Assembly (NCBI GenBank): GCA_049323835.1
Contig: JBMOOJ010000103.1
Span: 1-64,000, forward strand
Origin: SG-bin9 sp049323835
GTDB taxonomy: Bacteria > Pseudomonadota > Alphaproteobacteria > Rhizobiales > Xanthobacteraceae
DNA: 64,000 nt
Reading direction: 5' to 3'
Part shown: piece after piece, positions 37,262 through 45,630 of the stretch
Layout of the letters: the number at the start of each line of letters is the position of its first letter
Position numbering within the stretch: the first letter of the stretch is position 1
The notes under the pieces: generated by a model
What the model was told of the DNA's origin: nothing
Seen by the model: the letters and a program-made list of their open reading frames with translations, nothing else
Databases searched by the model: none
Program-made: the position numbers and the translations under genes

Positions 37262-37765
37262 ATGAGTGAATCTGTACCCGGCCATGTGCCGACCCCTGGT
37301 GCCGTGAGCGCCGAATCGGACGGGGTGAACCTCGGCCGTCCGCCGCTCCTGACCGGCTGTCCGTGGCATGACGTCAACGAAATGCTCCAGTCCGTCGGCC
37401 TGCGCCCGACCCGCCAGCGCATGGCTCTGGGCTGGCTGCTGTTCGGCAAGGGCGACCGCCACCTGACGGCGGAAATGCTCTACGAGGAAGCGACCCACGC
37501 CAAGGTGCCGGTGTCGCTCGCCACCGTCTACAATACACTGAACCAGCTCACCGAAGCCGGCCTCCTGCGCCAGGTCAGCGTCGACGGCACCAAGACCTAC
37601 TTCGACACCAACGTCACCTCGCATCATCACTACTATCTCGAAGGCAGCCACGAGCTCGTCGACATCGACGATCCGCAGCTCGTGCTTCAGAAGATGCCGG
37701 AAGTGCCGGAAGGCTACGAGATCAGCCGCATCGACATGGTCGTGCGCCTGCGCAAGAAGCGCTGA
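37262..37765 (+). CDS. irr: iron response regulator Irr
   Basis: 167 aa Fur-superfamily regulator of heme biosynthesis and iron genes. The N-terminal heme regulatory motif GCPWH (Cys33) targets the protein for heme-triggered degradation in B. japonicum, and the second heme site is the histidine cluster SHHHYYLE (H121-123). The winged helix includes GLRPTRQRMALGWLL and VSLATVYNTLNQLTEAGLLR. The metal ligands of Fur are partly absent, as expected. A terminator follows at 37799. Confidence 0.96.
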   Translation: MSESVPGHVPTPGAVSAESDGVNLGRPPLLTGCPWHDVNEMLQSVGLRPTRQRMALGWLLFGKGDRHLTAEMLYEEATHAKVPVSLATVYNTLNQLTEAGLLRQVSVDGTKTYFDTNVTSHHHYYLEGSHELVDIDDPQLVLQKMPEVPEGYEISRIDMVVRLRKKR

Positions 37766-37798
37766 ACGATCTCGCAAACACGGATTTGCAGAAACACG

Positions 37799-37830
37799 AA
37801 AGCCGCGGGTGACCGCGGCTTTTTTGTTTT
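37799..37830. terminator. intrinsic terminator after irr
   Basis: AAAGCCGCGG-GTGA-CCGCGGCTTT perfect 10-bp stem followed by TTTTGTTTTT. Confidence 0.92.
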
Positions 37831-37832
37831 TC

Positions 37833-37987
37833 CGTCATTCCGGGACGCGCCGCTTGCGCGGGCCCGGAATCCATACGCCGCAGTAGACATGTGGCGAAGA
37901 TCGGTTATGGCTCTGCCCGGTTCATCAACGAACACCGGGGTTATGGATTCCGGGCTCGCTTGCTTCGCTCGCGCCCCGGAATGACGG
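37833..37987. repeat. family A-like palindromic repeat, copy 5 (CGTCATTCCGGG variant)
   Basis: CGTCATTCCGGG..CCCGGAATCCATA on the left and TATGGATTCCGGG..CCCCGGAATGACGG on the right form an outer palindrome over ~155 bp with a ~75-bp centre. Same design as the other copies but with CATTCCGG arms. Confidence 0.75.
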
Positions 37988-37994
37988 TTGAGCA

Positions 37995-38513
37995 TCAATC
38001 CAGTTTCTCGTCGGCGTAGACGCCCCACAGCCGCTGCTGCTCGATCCAGCCGTCGAAGCCTGCGCCGGTGACGCGGCACCAGCCGCTCATGCAGCGTTTG
38101 ACCTGCGTCACCACGCCCGCCTGCAGACGCGCCGTTACACTCGCCGATGCATCGGCGCGCTCGTAGATCGAGGCCAGTTCGTCCTTGTGCTTCATCGTCA
38201 CGACCGCGGTGCGGCGGCCCGACAGCAGCGAGTGATAGACCCAGCCCTCCGCGCCTTCGGAATCGCGGATGCGGCGCCAGTTCTCGAACTCGGCGGTAAT
38301 TTCGACCGGCAACCCGGCGCGCGTGAAAATCCAGCTGACGTCGTTGTCCTTGGTCGGACCGGCGCGCACGTTCACATGGTCGGACTTGAGGCTGACATAG
38401 CGCGGCACCGGCAGGCCGCTGGTCGTGACCGGTGTCTCCTTCGCTGCAAAGCCGATGGTTCCCGAAGCCGCCCAGATCGCAGCCGCCAACGCAAACGCTA
38501 CCCGTCCCGTCAT
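37995..38513 (-). CDS. secreted SH3-domain protein
   Basis: 172 aa with a signal peptide (MTGRVAFALAAAIWAASGTIGFAA). Two bacterial SH3 modules follow: YVSLKSDHVNVRAGPTKDNDVSWIFTRAGLPVEITAEFENWRRIRDSEGAEGWVYHSLLSG and a second ending QAGVVTQVKRCMSGWCRVTGAGFDGWIEQQRLWGVY. Such proteins usually bind peptidoglycan in the periplasm. ATG at 38513 is used because upstream codons are Arg-rich and not signal-like. It is divergent from the 2-hydroxyacid dehydrogenase. Confidence 0.85.
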   Translation of the reverse strand: MTGRVAFALAAAIWAASGTIGFAAKETPVTTSGLPVPRYVSLKSDHVNVRAGPTKDNDVSWIFTRAGLPVEITAEFENWRRIRDSEGAEGWVYHSLLSGRRTAVVTMKHKDELASIYERADASASVTARLQAGVVTQVKRCMSGWCRVTGAGFDGWIEQQRLWGVYADEKLD

Positions 38514-38875
38514 ACTGTCCTTGCCTCGTCCCTTGCCGAGATCTTCGCGCCCGCGCCTCCTGCGCGGCCGCACTCCCACTATTGACCCGGACCGGAAATC
38601 GGCCCCATCGCCCGGATCAAGTCCCCAAAAGCTCCATGTTGCAGTGCTTTAGTCGCGTTCGGGTGCGGCCATGGTTCTTGTCTTGGCCCGGCCTTCTGCT
38701 ATGGAGGACCGAACGCCAAGGACTGGAAAAAGAGCCCGAAAGCCTCTCCCGCCGGACTGGAAACCGCAGTGTCGGCGACCCCGGTTAACGAGGATTGAAC
38801 GGCCTCAGAAAAGCTGTGTCCGCGCGCCCGTTGCGGCCGCTGGACCAGGCTCAGGGAAAGCACGACGGGAAACGC

Positions 38876-39877
38876 ATGACGGTTCGCAAAAAACCTCTGG
38901 TCGTCGTGACGCGGAAGCTGCCGGATACGGTCGAGACCCGCATGCGCGAGCTGTTCGACGCCCGGCTCAACCTCGACGACAAACCGCTGACCTCTGAGCA
39001 GCTCGCCGAAGCCGTTCGCACCGCCGACGTGCTGGTGCCGACTGTCACCGATCACATCACCGACGACATCATGAACCAGCCGGACAAGCGGCTGAAGCTG
39101 ATCGCCAACTTCGGCAACGGCGTCGACAACATCGACGTGCCCGCGGCGATGGCGCGCGGCATCATGGTGACCAACACGCCGAAGGTGCTGACCGAAGACA
39201 CCGCCGACATGACGATGGCGCTGATCCTGGCGGTGCCGCGGCGGCTGATCGAGGGCGCGTCGATCCTGCCCTCCGGCGGGGAATGGGCCGGCTGGTCGCC
39301 GACCTGGATGCTCGGCCACCGCATCGGCGGCAAACGCCTCGGCATCATCGGCATGGGCCGCATCGGCCAGGCGGTGGCGCGCCGCGCCCATGCCTTCGGC
39401 CTCCAGATCCATTATCACAACCGCCGCCAGGTTCCGACCCGGATCGCCGAAGAGCTCGGCGCGACCTACTGGGACAGCCTCGACCAGATGCTGGCGCGGA
39501 TGGACATCATCTCGATCAACTGCCCGCACACGCCGGGCACGTATCACCTGCTCTCCGCGCGGCGGCTGAAACTGATCCGCAAGGACGCCTATATCGTCAA
39601 CACCGCGCGCGGCGGCGTCATCGACGAAGACGCGCTGGTGAAGCTGCTCGAAGCCGGCGAGATCGGCGGCGCCGCGCTCGACGTCTATGAGCACGAGCCG
39701 GCGGTGAGTCCGAAGCTGGTGCGGCTCGCGAAGGCCGGCAAGGTGGTGCTGCTGCCGCACATGGGCTCGGCGACGATCGAAGGCCGCGTCGAGATGGGCG
39801 AGAAGGTGATCATCAACATCCGCACCTTCCTCGACGGCCACAAGCCGCCGGATCGTGTGCTGCCGAGCATGTTGTAA
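38876..39877 (+). CDS. D-isomer-specific 2-hydroxyacid dehydrogenase (glyoxylate/hydroxypyruvate reductase-like)
   Basis: 333 aa NAD(P)-dependent dehydrogenase. The Rossmann motif is RLGIIGMGRIGQAVARRAHAFGLQIHYHNR. Catalytic Arg lies in IANFGNGVDNIDV.. and VNTARGGVIDEDAL, Glu in ALDVYEHEP, and His in VVLLPHMGSAT. It is closest to the GyaR glyoxylate reductase group. ATG 38876 gives the usual N-terminus (KKPLVVVTRKLPDTVETRM); an upstream ATG at 38795 adds 27 unsupported residues. Confidence 0.9.
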   Translation: MTVRKKPLVVVTRKLPDTVETRMRELFDARLNLDDKPLTSEQLAEAVRTADVLVPTVTDHITDDIMNQPDKRLKLIANFGNGVDNIDVPAAMARGIMVTNTPKVLTEDTADMTMALILAVPRRLIEGASILPSGGEWAGWSPTWMLGHRIGGKRLGIIGMGRIGQAVARRAHAFGLQIHYHNRRQVPTRIAEELGATYWDSLDQMLARMDIISINCPHTPGTYHLLSARRLKLIRKDAYIVNTARGGVIDEDALVKLLEAGEIGGAALDVYEHEPAVSPKLVRLAKAGKVVLLPHMGSATIEGRVEMGEKVIINIRTFLDGHKPPDRVLPSML

Positions 39878-40005
39878 TGTGAGGTGAAGCTCGCACGTTG
39901 CCACGTGCGCGCCGCAATTTTTTCGTTAGCTACCAAAGATGCGTCGAGCGCCTCGACGCCCTTTACTTCTCGCCCGAGTGCCTCGGAGCTGCGAGAGTTG
40001 TTTAA

Positions 40006-40203
40006 AAGGCGCTAACCCATGACCGTAGGACAAAAAAGGCGCTCCGCGATTTCGTGTGGGCGACAATCGACTTTCGCTCTTGGAAGAATCCGCCCGACAA
40101 GGTGCGGTGGCGGTTGAAAACAACTCGCGAGCAGGCCGAAGCGCACGGCGTTTATACTGCGGCAAACGATATCGTTGAACGTCTAAACGGGCGAGCTAAT
40201 TAG
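40006..40203 (+). pseudogene. probable gene remnant
   Basis: An open stretch of 65 codons without an ATG ends at TAG 40201. It reads ALRDFVWATIDFRSWKN and later KTTREQAEAHGVYTAANDIVER, protein-like with ordinary amino-acid usage. The nearest start is GTG 40054. Just upstream, another frame ends in SELRELFKRR and a stop at ~40018, suggesting the tail of a broken gene joined by a frameshift. The region is less GC-rich than its neighbours. No family recognised. Confidence 0.35.
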
Positions 40204-40273
40204 CTCCTTGCGCTGAACGCACCCGCCACTGCCAGCGACTAATCCCTGAATCCGTTTCCGCGGAGATCAGGTC

Positions 40274-40849
40274 ATGCCTGCAAAGTTCCGACACCTCGTT
40301 CCAGCCATCGCTCTCGCCCTGTTCGCGATCGCATCCACGTCCGCATCCGCGCGCTCGATCTGGAGCGACATCCCGCGCGATGTCACGCTCGACATCGACG
40401 GCGACGGCAAGCCCGATCGCGCCGTTCTGATGAATGCGACGACCGGCTCGACCGATCTCTACATCTATCTTGGCGCAGGCGACGGCCTGCTCGATCCCTC
40501 GCTGACGCCCGACATCGTCAAGAAGAACCTGACGGTGCGCTTCATCCTGACCTACGAGGCAACGAAGAAAGGATCGCTGCGCATCGGCTATGGCTGCGGC
40601 GGATGCAGCAACGACACGGTGACGACGCTGACCATCGTTCACCGTAACGGCACGTTCTGGGTCGGCGGTTACAGCTACGACTGGGAGACGCGCGACTTCG
40701 GCGCGGGAAGCTGCGACATCAATTTTCTCACCGGCAAGGCGACGATGGCGAAGGACGGTGGCAGGACACGCGCGATCAAAGGCACCTTCAAGCCGGTGAA
40801 ACTTGCCGACTGGGAAGAAGAGCGGCACGTGAAGGTGTGCGGGTTTTGA
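40274..40849 (+). CDS. secreted hypothetical protein with a calcium-loop motif
   Basis: 191 aa. Signal peptide MPAKFRHLVPAIALALFAIASTSASA, then LDIDGDGKPDRAVLM, a DxDxDGxxD calcium-binding loop like those of FG-GAP/VCBS repeats and dockerins. Only one such loop is seen. A compact Cys-containing core (RIGYGCGGCSNDTVTTL, ...FGAGSCDINFLTG, ...KVCGF) may form disulfides. Periplasmic or exported; function unknown. A family B repeat follows. Confidence 0.75.
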   Translation: MPAKFRHLVPAIALALFAIASTSASARSIWSDIPRDVTLDIDGDGKPDRAVLMNATTGSTDLYIYLGAGDGLLDPSLTPDIVKKNLTVRFILTYEATKKGSLRIGYGCGGCSNDTVTTLTIVHRNGTFWVGGYSYDWETRDFGAGSCDINFLTGKATMAKDGGRTRAIKGTFKPVKLADWEEERHVKVCGF

Positions 40850-40885
40850 GAGGTTCTTATCATTCGTCATTCCAAGGCGGGGAAC

Positions 40886-41030
40886 GCTCCCTCTCCCCGC
40901 TTGCGGGGAGAGGGTTGGGGTGAGGGGGGAGGTGCGTAACCCGCACCTGAAGTGTTTGCGGGAAAGTCTGAAGCTTGCCCCTCACCCGGCTCGCTATGCT
41001 CGCCGACCTCTCCCCGCAAGCGGGGCGAGG
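40886..41030. repeat. family B palindromic repeat, copy 3
   Basis: CTCCCTCTCCCCGC-TTG-CGGGGAGAGGG at 40888-40914 and an inverse partner CCTCACCC..CCTCTCCCCGC-AAG-CGGGGCGAGG at 40979-41030, ~65 bp apart. Confidence 0.85.
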
Positions 41031-41045
41031 TACAAAAAGCTGCTG

Positions 41046-41500
41046 CTTCCGTTCATCAACATTAAATCTGGACCCGAGTTATCCCCGGTCTGGAATCCTC
41101 GCTTATGATGTTTGCGTCCTGCTCGCGAGGGGCGTCTTCCGGAGACGTTCTGAAGATGGAGCGGGATGCGGCGCCTGCGGCCGTGCCTCGTAAGCACGGA
41201 CTCGGGAGGCCGGGGGTCACCGTCCGGGCCTACTACGAGGCTCTGCCTTCGATGGCTGGACGCGGGCTGGATGAAGGCGGACGAAAGTCTGCCGGTGAGG
41301 TTATCCTCATCGTCCTCGCCCCGGAAGCACGGTCCCCCGGACAGAAATCGCCGCGTATGGAGCGCCGCATGGCGGTGCGCGGGTCGCACTTCGGCTGTCG
41401 CAGGCCGAGGTGAGCCGCGAGACAATAGATGTTGCGCCGTGCGGCGCTCCATCTCCCCTCATCCTTTCACGGCGTCCCCGCGCCGCTAACAACAGGGGTG
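41046..41500. other. non-coding GC-rich element with internal inverted repeats
   Basis: About 450 bp with several overlapping short frames on the plus strand, none convincing. A perfect 13-bp inverted repeat (ATGGAGCGCCGCA at 41357-41369 with TGCGGCGCTCCAT at 41440-41452) brackets 70 bp, and CCGTGC/GCACGG forms a small hairpin near 41180-41200. It looks like a structured or mobile-derived element; identity unknown. Confidence 0.4.
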
Positions 41501-41561
41501 ATCATGCATGTCTGTAAAAAGGGGGATGCGATGAAAGGCAAAGCCGTGCGTCATTCTCAGT

Positions 41562-41654
41562 CGTCATCACCGGGCTTGACCCGGTGATCCACGTCCTAAC
41601 GCGATCTCAAAACATAAGAACGTGGATGGCCGGGTCAAGCCCGGCCATGACGAG
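41562..41654. repeat. family A palindromic repeat, copy 6
   Basis: CGTCATCACCGGG-CTTGA-CCCGGTGATCCACG and CGTGGATGGCCGGG-TCAAG-CCCGGCCATGACGAG, just downstream of the MoeB-like gene stop. Confidence 0.85.
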
Positions 41655-41667
41655 AGTAAGGAGCAAA

Positions 41668-42468
41668 TTACTTGTGCCCGCTCAAATCGGTGATCGTCGG
41701 CCTGTCGCCGTTGAGCGGATTGGCGGGATCGCGCGTGTACCGCAGCGTCTCGAAGCGCATCGCCCGCGCGTCGATCATCAGCAAGCGGCCAACGAGCCCT
41801 TCGCCGAAGCCGACGATTTCGCGGATCGCTTCCAGCGCCGCCATCGAGCCGAGCACGCCGGCGAGCGCACCGAGAATCCCCGCCTCCTCGCAACTCGGCA
41901 CCGTGCCGGGCGGCGGCGCTTCCGGAAACAGGCAGCGATAGGTCGGGTTGAATTCACCGGCGGCATTTTTCTCATGCGCGCGGATCGTCGTCAGCGATCC
42001 ATCAAATACGCCGAGCGCCGCCGTGATCAGCACGCGCTTCGCGAGATAGCACGCATCAGACACGAGATAGCGCGTGGTGAAATTGTCCGAACCGTCGAGG
42101 ACGATGTCGTACTCGCCGATCAGCGCCAGCGCATTCGCGGCGGTGATGCGCACCGGATGCGCGCGGAACGTCACATGCGGATTGAGCGCGGCGATCGCCG
42201 CGGCCGCGCTCTCCACCTTCGGTTTGCCGACGTCGTCCGTCGCGTGGATCACCTGCCGCTGCAAATTCGACAGCGACACCGTGTCGTCATCGGCGACACC
42301 AAGCGTGCCGACACCTGCGGCGGCCAGATACATCAGCGCCGGCGCGCCGAGCCCGCCCGCGCCGATCACCAGCACCCGCGCCTTCTTCAGCGCCGCCTGG
42401 CCCTGCCCGCCCACATCGCGCATGACGATATGGCGCGCGTACCGCTCGAGTTCGGCGGCATTCAGCAT
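41668..42468 (-). CDS. MoeB/ThiF/HesA-family adenylyltransferase
   Basis: 266 aa E1-like enzyme that adenylates the C-terminal Gly of MoaD- or ThiS-like sulfur carriers. VLVIGAGGLGAPALMYLAAAGVGTLGVADDDTVSLSNLQRQVIH is the ATP-binding core with its Arg finger. GSDNFTTRYLVSDACYL follows. No rhodanese domain. The second zinc CxxC near the C-terminus is replaced (RDPANPLNGDRPTITDL) and only one Cys is left at the first (TYRCLFPEAP). MoeB is the likeliest assignment, ThiF possible. Confidence 0.85.
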   Translation of the reverse strand: MLNAAELERYARHIVMRDVGGQGQAALKKARVLVIGAGGLGAPALMYLAAAGVGTLGVADDDTVSLSNLQRQVIHATDDVGKPKVESAAAAIAALNPHVTFRAHPVRITAANALALIGEYDIVLDGSDNFTTRYLVSDACYLAKRVLITAALGVFDGSLTTIRAHEKNAAGEFNPTYRCLFPEAPPPGTVPSCEEAGILGALAGVLGSMAALEAIREIVGFGEGLVGRLLMIDARAMRFETLRYTRDPANPLNGDRPTITDLSGHK

Positions 42469-42623
42469 GCGCGGGCGTCCGGCAGATGGATCATGGGTTC
42501 ATTTCGCGTGAAGCGCCCCGAGGGTCAAGGTCCTGGCGGTACAGTATCCTTGAACCGCCAAAGTGCTGTGGCACACTCAGTATCTATGATCGGGCTATGC
42601 TCTCGCCAATGCCGGAAAATTTC

Positions 42624-44048
42624 ATGAAATCATTGCTCGCAGCCAGCTTTGTCGCCCTCACCGCCACGACGGCGCTGGCACAGACGCCGGCGGCTTCCAC
42701 CGCTCCGAAGCCGGTCGCAACCGTGCCGGTCCGCCCGGCGGCCCCCGCCGCGACCCCGCCCGCCAAGCAGACCCCGGCCGATACCGCCAAGGCGCTGGGG
42801 CAGGCCGACCGCATCGCGCTGCAGACCGACCTCGTCTGGACCGGCGATTACAACGGCGTCGTCAACGGCGAGATCACCGATCGCGTGATCGCGGCGATCA
42901 AAAAATTCCAGAAGGAATTGGGCGCGAAGGACACCGGCGTACTCAATCCGCAGGAACGCGCAAAGCTCGCGGCCGCCTCCAAGAAGGCGCAGGACAATGT
43001 CGGCTGGAAGGTCGTGACCGACATGGTCACCGGCGCGCGCGTCGGCCTTCCGGGGAAATTGTTGCCGCAGCAGACATCGGACGCGAACGGCACGCGCTGG
43101 TCGGCGCCGCAGGGCACGATCCAGGTGAACCTCGCGCGGCGCAAGGAGGCAGGTGCAACACTCGCCGCCGTTGCCGAGCGCGAGAAGAAAGAACCGGCGG
43201 GCCGCAAGATTCTCTACAGCGCCGTGCGGCCGGATTTTGTCGTGCTGTCCGGATTGCAGGGGCTGAAGAAGTTTTATCTGCGCGGCCAGATCAGCGGCGA
43301 CGAGGTGCGCGTGCTGACCGTGCTCTACGATCAGGCGACCGAAGGCACGATGGAGCCGGTGGTGATCGCGATGTCGAATGCGTTCGCCGCGTTTCCGGGC
43401 GCAGCGATGGCACAAGCTGCACCCGCTCCGCCGCCGCGCAAGAAGGTCGAATACGCAACCGGCATCGTGCTGAGCGCCGATGGATTCATTCTCACCGACC
43501 GGCAGGCGATCGATGGCTGCCAGTTCGTCACCATTCCGCAGATCGGCAACGCCGATCGCGTCGCCGAGGACAAGGCGCGCGACCTCGCCCTGCTGCGCGT
43601 CTACGGCGCGAAGGGGCTGAAGCCGTTGGCGATCAGCACCGATCGCGAGAAGCCGGATGTCACTGTCATCGGCATCGCAGACCCTCAATTGCAGGGCGGT
43701 GGCGCGGCGATTACCAGCATGGCTGGGCGCGTCGGATTCGAAAACATGCTGACGCCGGTGCCCGCGATGGGGTTTTCAGGTGCGGCCGCGTTCGACGCTG
43801 ACGGCAGATTCGCCGGCATGGCGCAGGTCAGGCGAACTGCTGTTGTTGGGGTCACGGCGATAATTACAGGCCCTATTCCCGCAACGGGGCTTCCGGTGGC
43901 GGCAACGACGCCCGCCACATCACCATCAGGCATCGTCATTCCAAGTTTCGAAATCCGCGATTTCTTGAGTAAGCACAAAGTGCCTGCCGAGATGGGCACA
44001 AACGACCCCCGCGAGGCCGTCGTGCGGGTGATCTGCGTGAGGAAGTGA
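42624..44048 (+). CDS. secreted peptidoglycan-binding protein with degenerate trypsin-like domain
   Basis: 474 aa. Signal peptide MKSLLAASFVALTATTALA, a Pro/Ala linker, then a PG_binding_1-like module (~55-120, DLVWTGDYNGVVNGEITDRVIAAIKKFQKELG). A C-terminal trypsin/HtrA-like domain occupies ~278-440. There the His position reads ILTDRQAIDGC instead of TNxHV, the Asp survives in KARDLALLRV (~320), and Ser385 lies in GFSGAA rather than GNSGGP. It is probably an inactive protease or scaffold in the cell wall. Starts at 42609 or 42597 are alternatives. Confidence 0.75.
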   Translation: MKSLLAASFVALTATTALAQTPAASTAPKPVATVPVRPAAPAATPPAKQTPADTAKALGQADRIALQTDLVWTGDYNGVVNGEITDRVIAAIKKFQKELGAKDTGVLNPQERAKLAAASKKAQDNVGWKVVTDMVTGARVGLPGKLLPQQTSDANGTRWSAPQGTIQVNLARRKEAGATLAAVAEREKKEPAGRKILYSAVRPDFVVLSGLQGLKKFYLRGQISGDEVRVLTVLYDQATEGTMEPVVIAMSNAFAAFPGAAMAQAAPAPPPRKKVEYATGIVLSADGFILTDRQAIDGCQFVTIPQIGNADRVAEDKARDLALLRVYGAKGLKPLAISTDREKPDVTVIGIADPQLQGGGAAITSMAGRVGFENMLTPVPAMGFSGAAAFDADGRFAGMAQVRRTAVVGVTAIITGPIPATGLPVAATTPATSPSGIVIPSFEIRDFLSKHKVPAEMGTNDPREAVVRVICVRK

Positions 44049-44067
44049 TGGCGCAGCGACTGACTTT

Positions 44068-44183
44068 ACCTCGCCCCGTTCTTACGGGGAGAGGTCGCGA
44101 GCAAAGCGAGCGGGTGAGGGGCAAATCACGGACTCAGCTGCCCCTCACCCCAACCCTCTCCCCGCAAGCGGGGAGAGGGAGTA
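44068..44183. repeat. family B palindromic repeat, copy 4
   Basis: CCTCGCCCCG-TTCTTA-CGGGGAGAGG, a central GCGAGCAAAGCGAGCGGGTGAGG-type segment, then CCCCTCACCCCAACCCTCTCCCCGC-AAG-CGGGGAGAGGG. It lies between the pseudo-protease and mutM, both of which end here. Confidence 0.85.
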
Positions 44184-44188
44184 GCGCC

Positions 44189-45085
44189 TCACTTCTGGCA
44201 CTTCGCGCACCAGAACGTCGAGCGGCCGCCTTGTACGATGCGCTTGATGGTGCCTCCGCAGCTTGTCTTGCCGCAGCGCTCGCCCTCGCGATCGTAGACG
44301 CGAAACGAGTGCTGGAAGTAGCCGAGCTCGCCCGACGTCTGGCGATGATCGCGCAGCGACGATCCGCCCGCCTCGATCGCCTCGTTCAGCACCGCGTGGA
44401 TGTTCTTCACCAGCAGCTTCGCCTGATCGGTCGGCAGTCCGTTGCGCGCCGCCAGCGTCGACGCCATTCGCTTCGGCGACAGTTGCGAGCGGTGCAGCGC
44501 CTCGCAGACGTAGATATTACCAAGCCCCGCAACGACGCGCTGATCGAGCAGCGCCGCTTTCAGATTCGTTTTCTTGCCGATGCACGCGCGCGCCAGCATC
44601 GCCGCATCGAACGCATTGCCGAGCGGCTCGGGACCGAGCCCCTTCAGCAGCGGATCGTCATTCAGCGACGCGCGCGGAATGATCTTCATGTAGCCGAAGC
44701 GGCGCGGATCGTTGAAGATCACCGACTTGCCCGGCGCCATGTGAAACACCACATGATCGTGCGCGCGATCCTCGTTGCGCTCGTGGTGAAACTCACCGAC
44801 GACCTTTCCGTTTTTCACCTTCCCCGTCACACCATCGACAATGCGAAACGATCCGGACATGCCGAGATGCATCAACAGCACATCACCGGAGCCGAGATCG
44901 GCCATCAGATATTTCGCACGGCGTCCGAGCCCGACCACCGTCTGTCCTTCGAGCCGCTTGACGAAATCCGGCTGGAACGGAAAGCGCAGATCCTTGCGCC
45001 GCTGTTCGACACGTGCGATGCGCGCGCCTTCCATCACCGGCTGCAAGCCGCGGCGGACAGTTTCAACTTCGGGCAACTCGGGCAT
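44189..45085 (-). CDS. mutM: formamidopyrimidine-DNA glycosylase
   Basis: 298 aa bifunctional glycosylase/AP lyase excising 8-oxoguanine and formamidopyrimidines. The catalytic N-terminus MPELPEVETVRRGL supplies Pro2 and Glu3, and Lys lies in GRRAKYLM. The helix-two-turn-helix is in DQRVVAGLGNIYVCEALHRS. The C-terminal zinc finger ERCGKTSCGGTIKRIVQGGRSTFWCAKCQK has four Cys. Length is slightly above the E. coli 269 aa, from an insert near residues 90-105. It is near-divergent from ubiE, with a VOC gene between. Confidence 0.96.
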   Translation of the reverse strand: MPELPEVETVRRGLQPVMEGARIARVEQRRKDLRFPFQPDFVKRLEGQTVVGLGRRAKYLMADLGSGDVLLMHLGMSGSFRIVDGVTGKVKNGKVVGEFHHERNEDRAHDHVVFHMAPGKSVIFNDPRRFGYMKIIPRASLNDDPLLKGLGPEPLGNAFDAAMLARACIGKKTNLKAALLDQRVVAGLGNIYVCEALHRSQLSPKRMASTLAARNGLPTDQAKLLVKNIHAVLNEAIEAGGSSLRDHRQTSGELGYFQHSFRVYDREGERCGKTSCGGTIKRIVQGGRSTFWCAKCQK

Positions 45086-45098
45086 GGCGGCTGATCAC

Positions 45099-45482
45099 TC
45101 AGGTCGCGACGGTTTCGTCGGTGTACTCGGTGAACATCAGATAGTTGTGGAACGGATCGGCGATGGTCATCGTGATTGCGCCCCAATCCTGCTTTTCGAT
45201 GCCCGGCCGCGAGAAACGATATTTCTTCGCCAGCAGCGCCTCTCGGTACTCGCGCAGGCCCTTCATCACGATCATCACCTTCGAGCCCGGCGCAGCGTCG
45301 CCGTGATGCTCGCTGATGTGAAGCACGATACCGCCGCGCGAGACCTGCACGTAGAGCGGAAGATCATCGGAAAAGCGATGCTCCCAGTCGACCTTGAAGC
45401 CGAGAAAGTCGAGATAGAATTCCCGCATCTTCACCGGATCGAACATGCGCAGGATCGGGACGATCCGGTTGAACTCGGTCAT
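45099..45482 (-). CDS. VOC (glyoxalase/bleomycin-resistance fold) protein
   Basis: 127 aa. FNRIVPILRMFDPVKMREFYLDFLGFKVDWEHRF is the first beta-alpha-beta-beta-beta unit, and WGAITMTIADPFHNYLMFTE is the second with the terminal Glu-type metal site. Bleomycin-resistance-like VOC proteins share this layout, but substrate and metal are unknown. ATG at 45482 is chosen. It lies 13 bp upstream of mutM on the same strand, so the two may be cotranscribed. Confidence 0.8.
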   Translation of the reverse strand: MTEFNRIVPILRMFDPVKMREFYLDFLGFKVDWEHRFSDDLPLYVQVSRGGIVLHISEHHGDAAPGSKVMIVMKGLREYREALLAKKYRFSRPGIEKQDWGAITMTIADPFHNYLMFTEYTDETVAT

Positions 45483-45630
45483 TGCAAGCACCCTTCGCCG
45501 GCTTTCGGCCACCGGTCTCTGAAGTTAACCAACACGACGGACGAAAACTGTCACGAGGCCGCGTCCGCAGCTCCCGTTGTAGCGCCCGGCCAAGCGACAG
45601 GCTATGGTCCGCCCGCAGAAGGCACGCGCG

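Noticed and set aside
41105..41489. Two overlapping ~100-codon frames as genes
   Set aside because: Neither has a ribosome-binding site or recognisable fold, both are rich in Arg/Ser/Pro, and they overlap inverted repeats.
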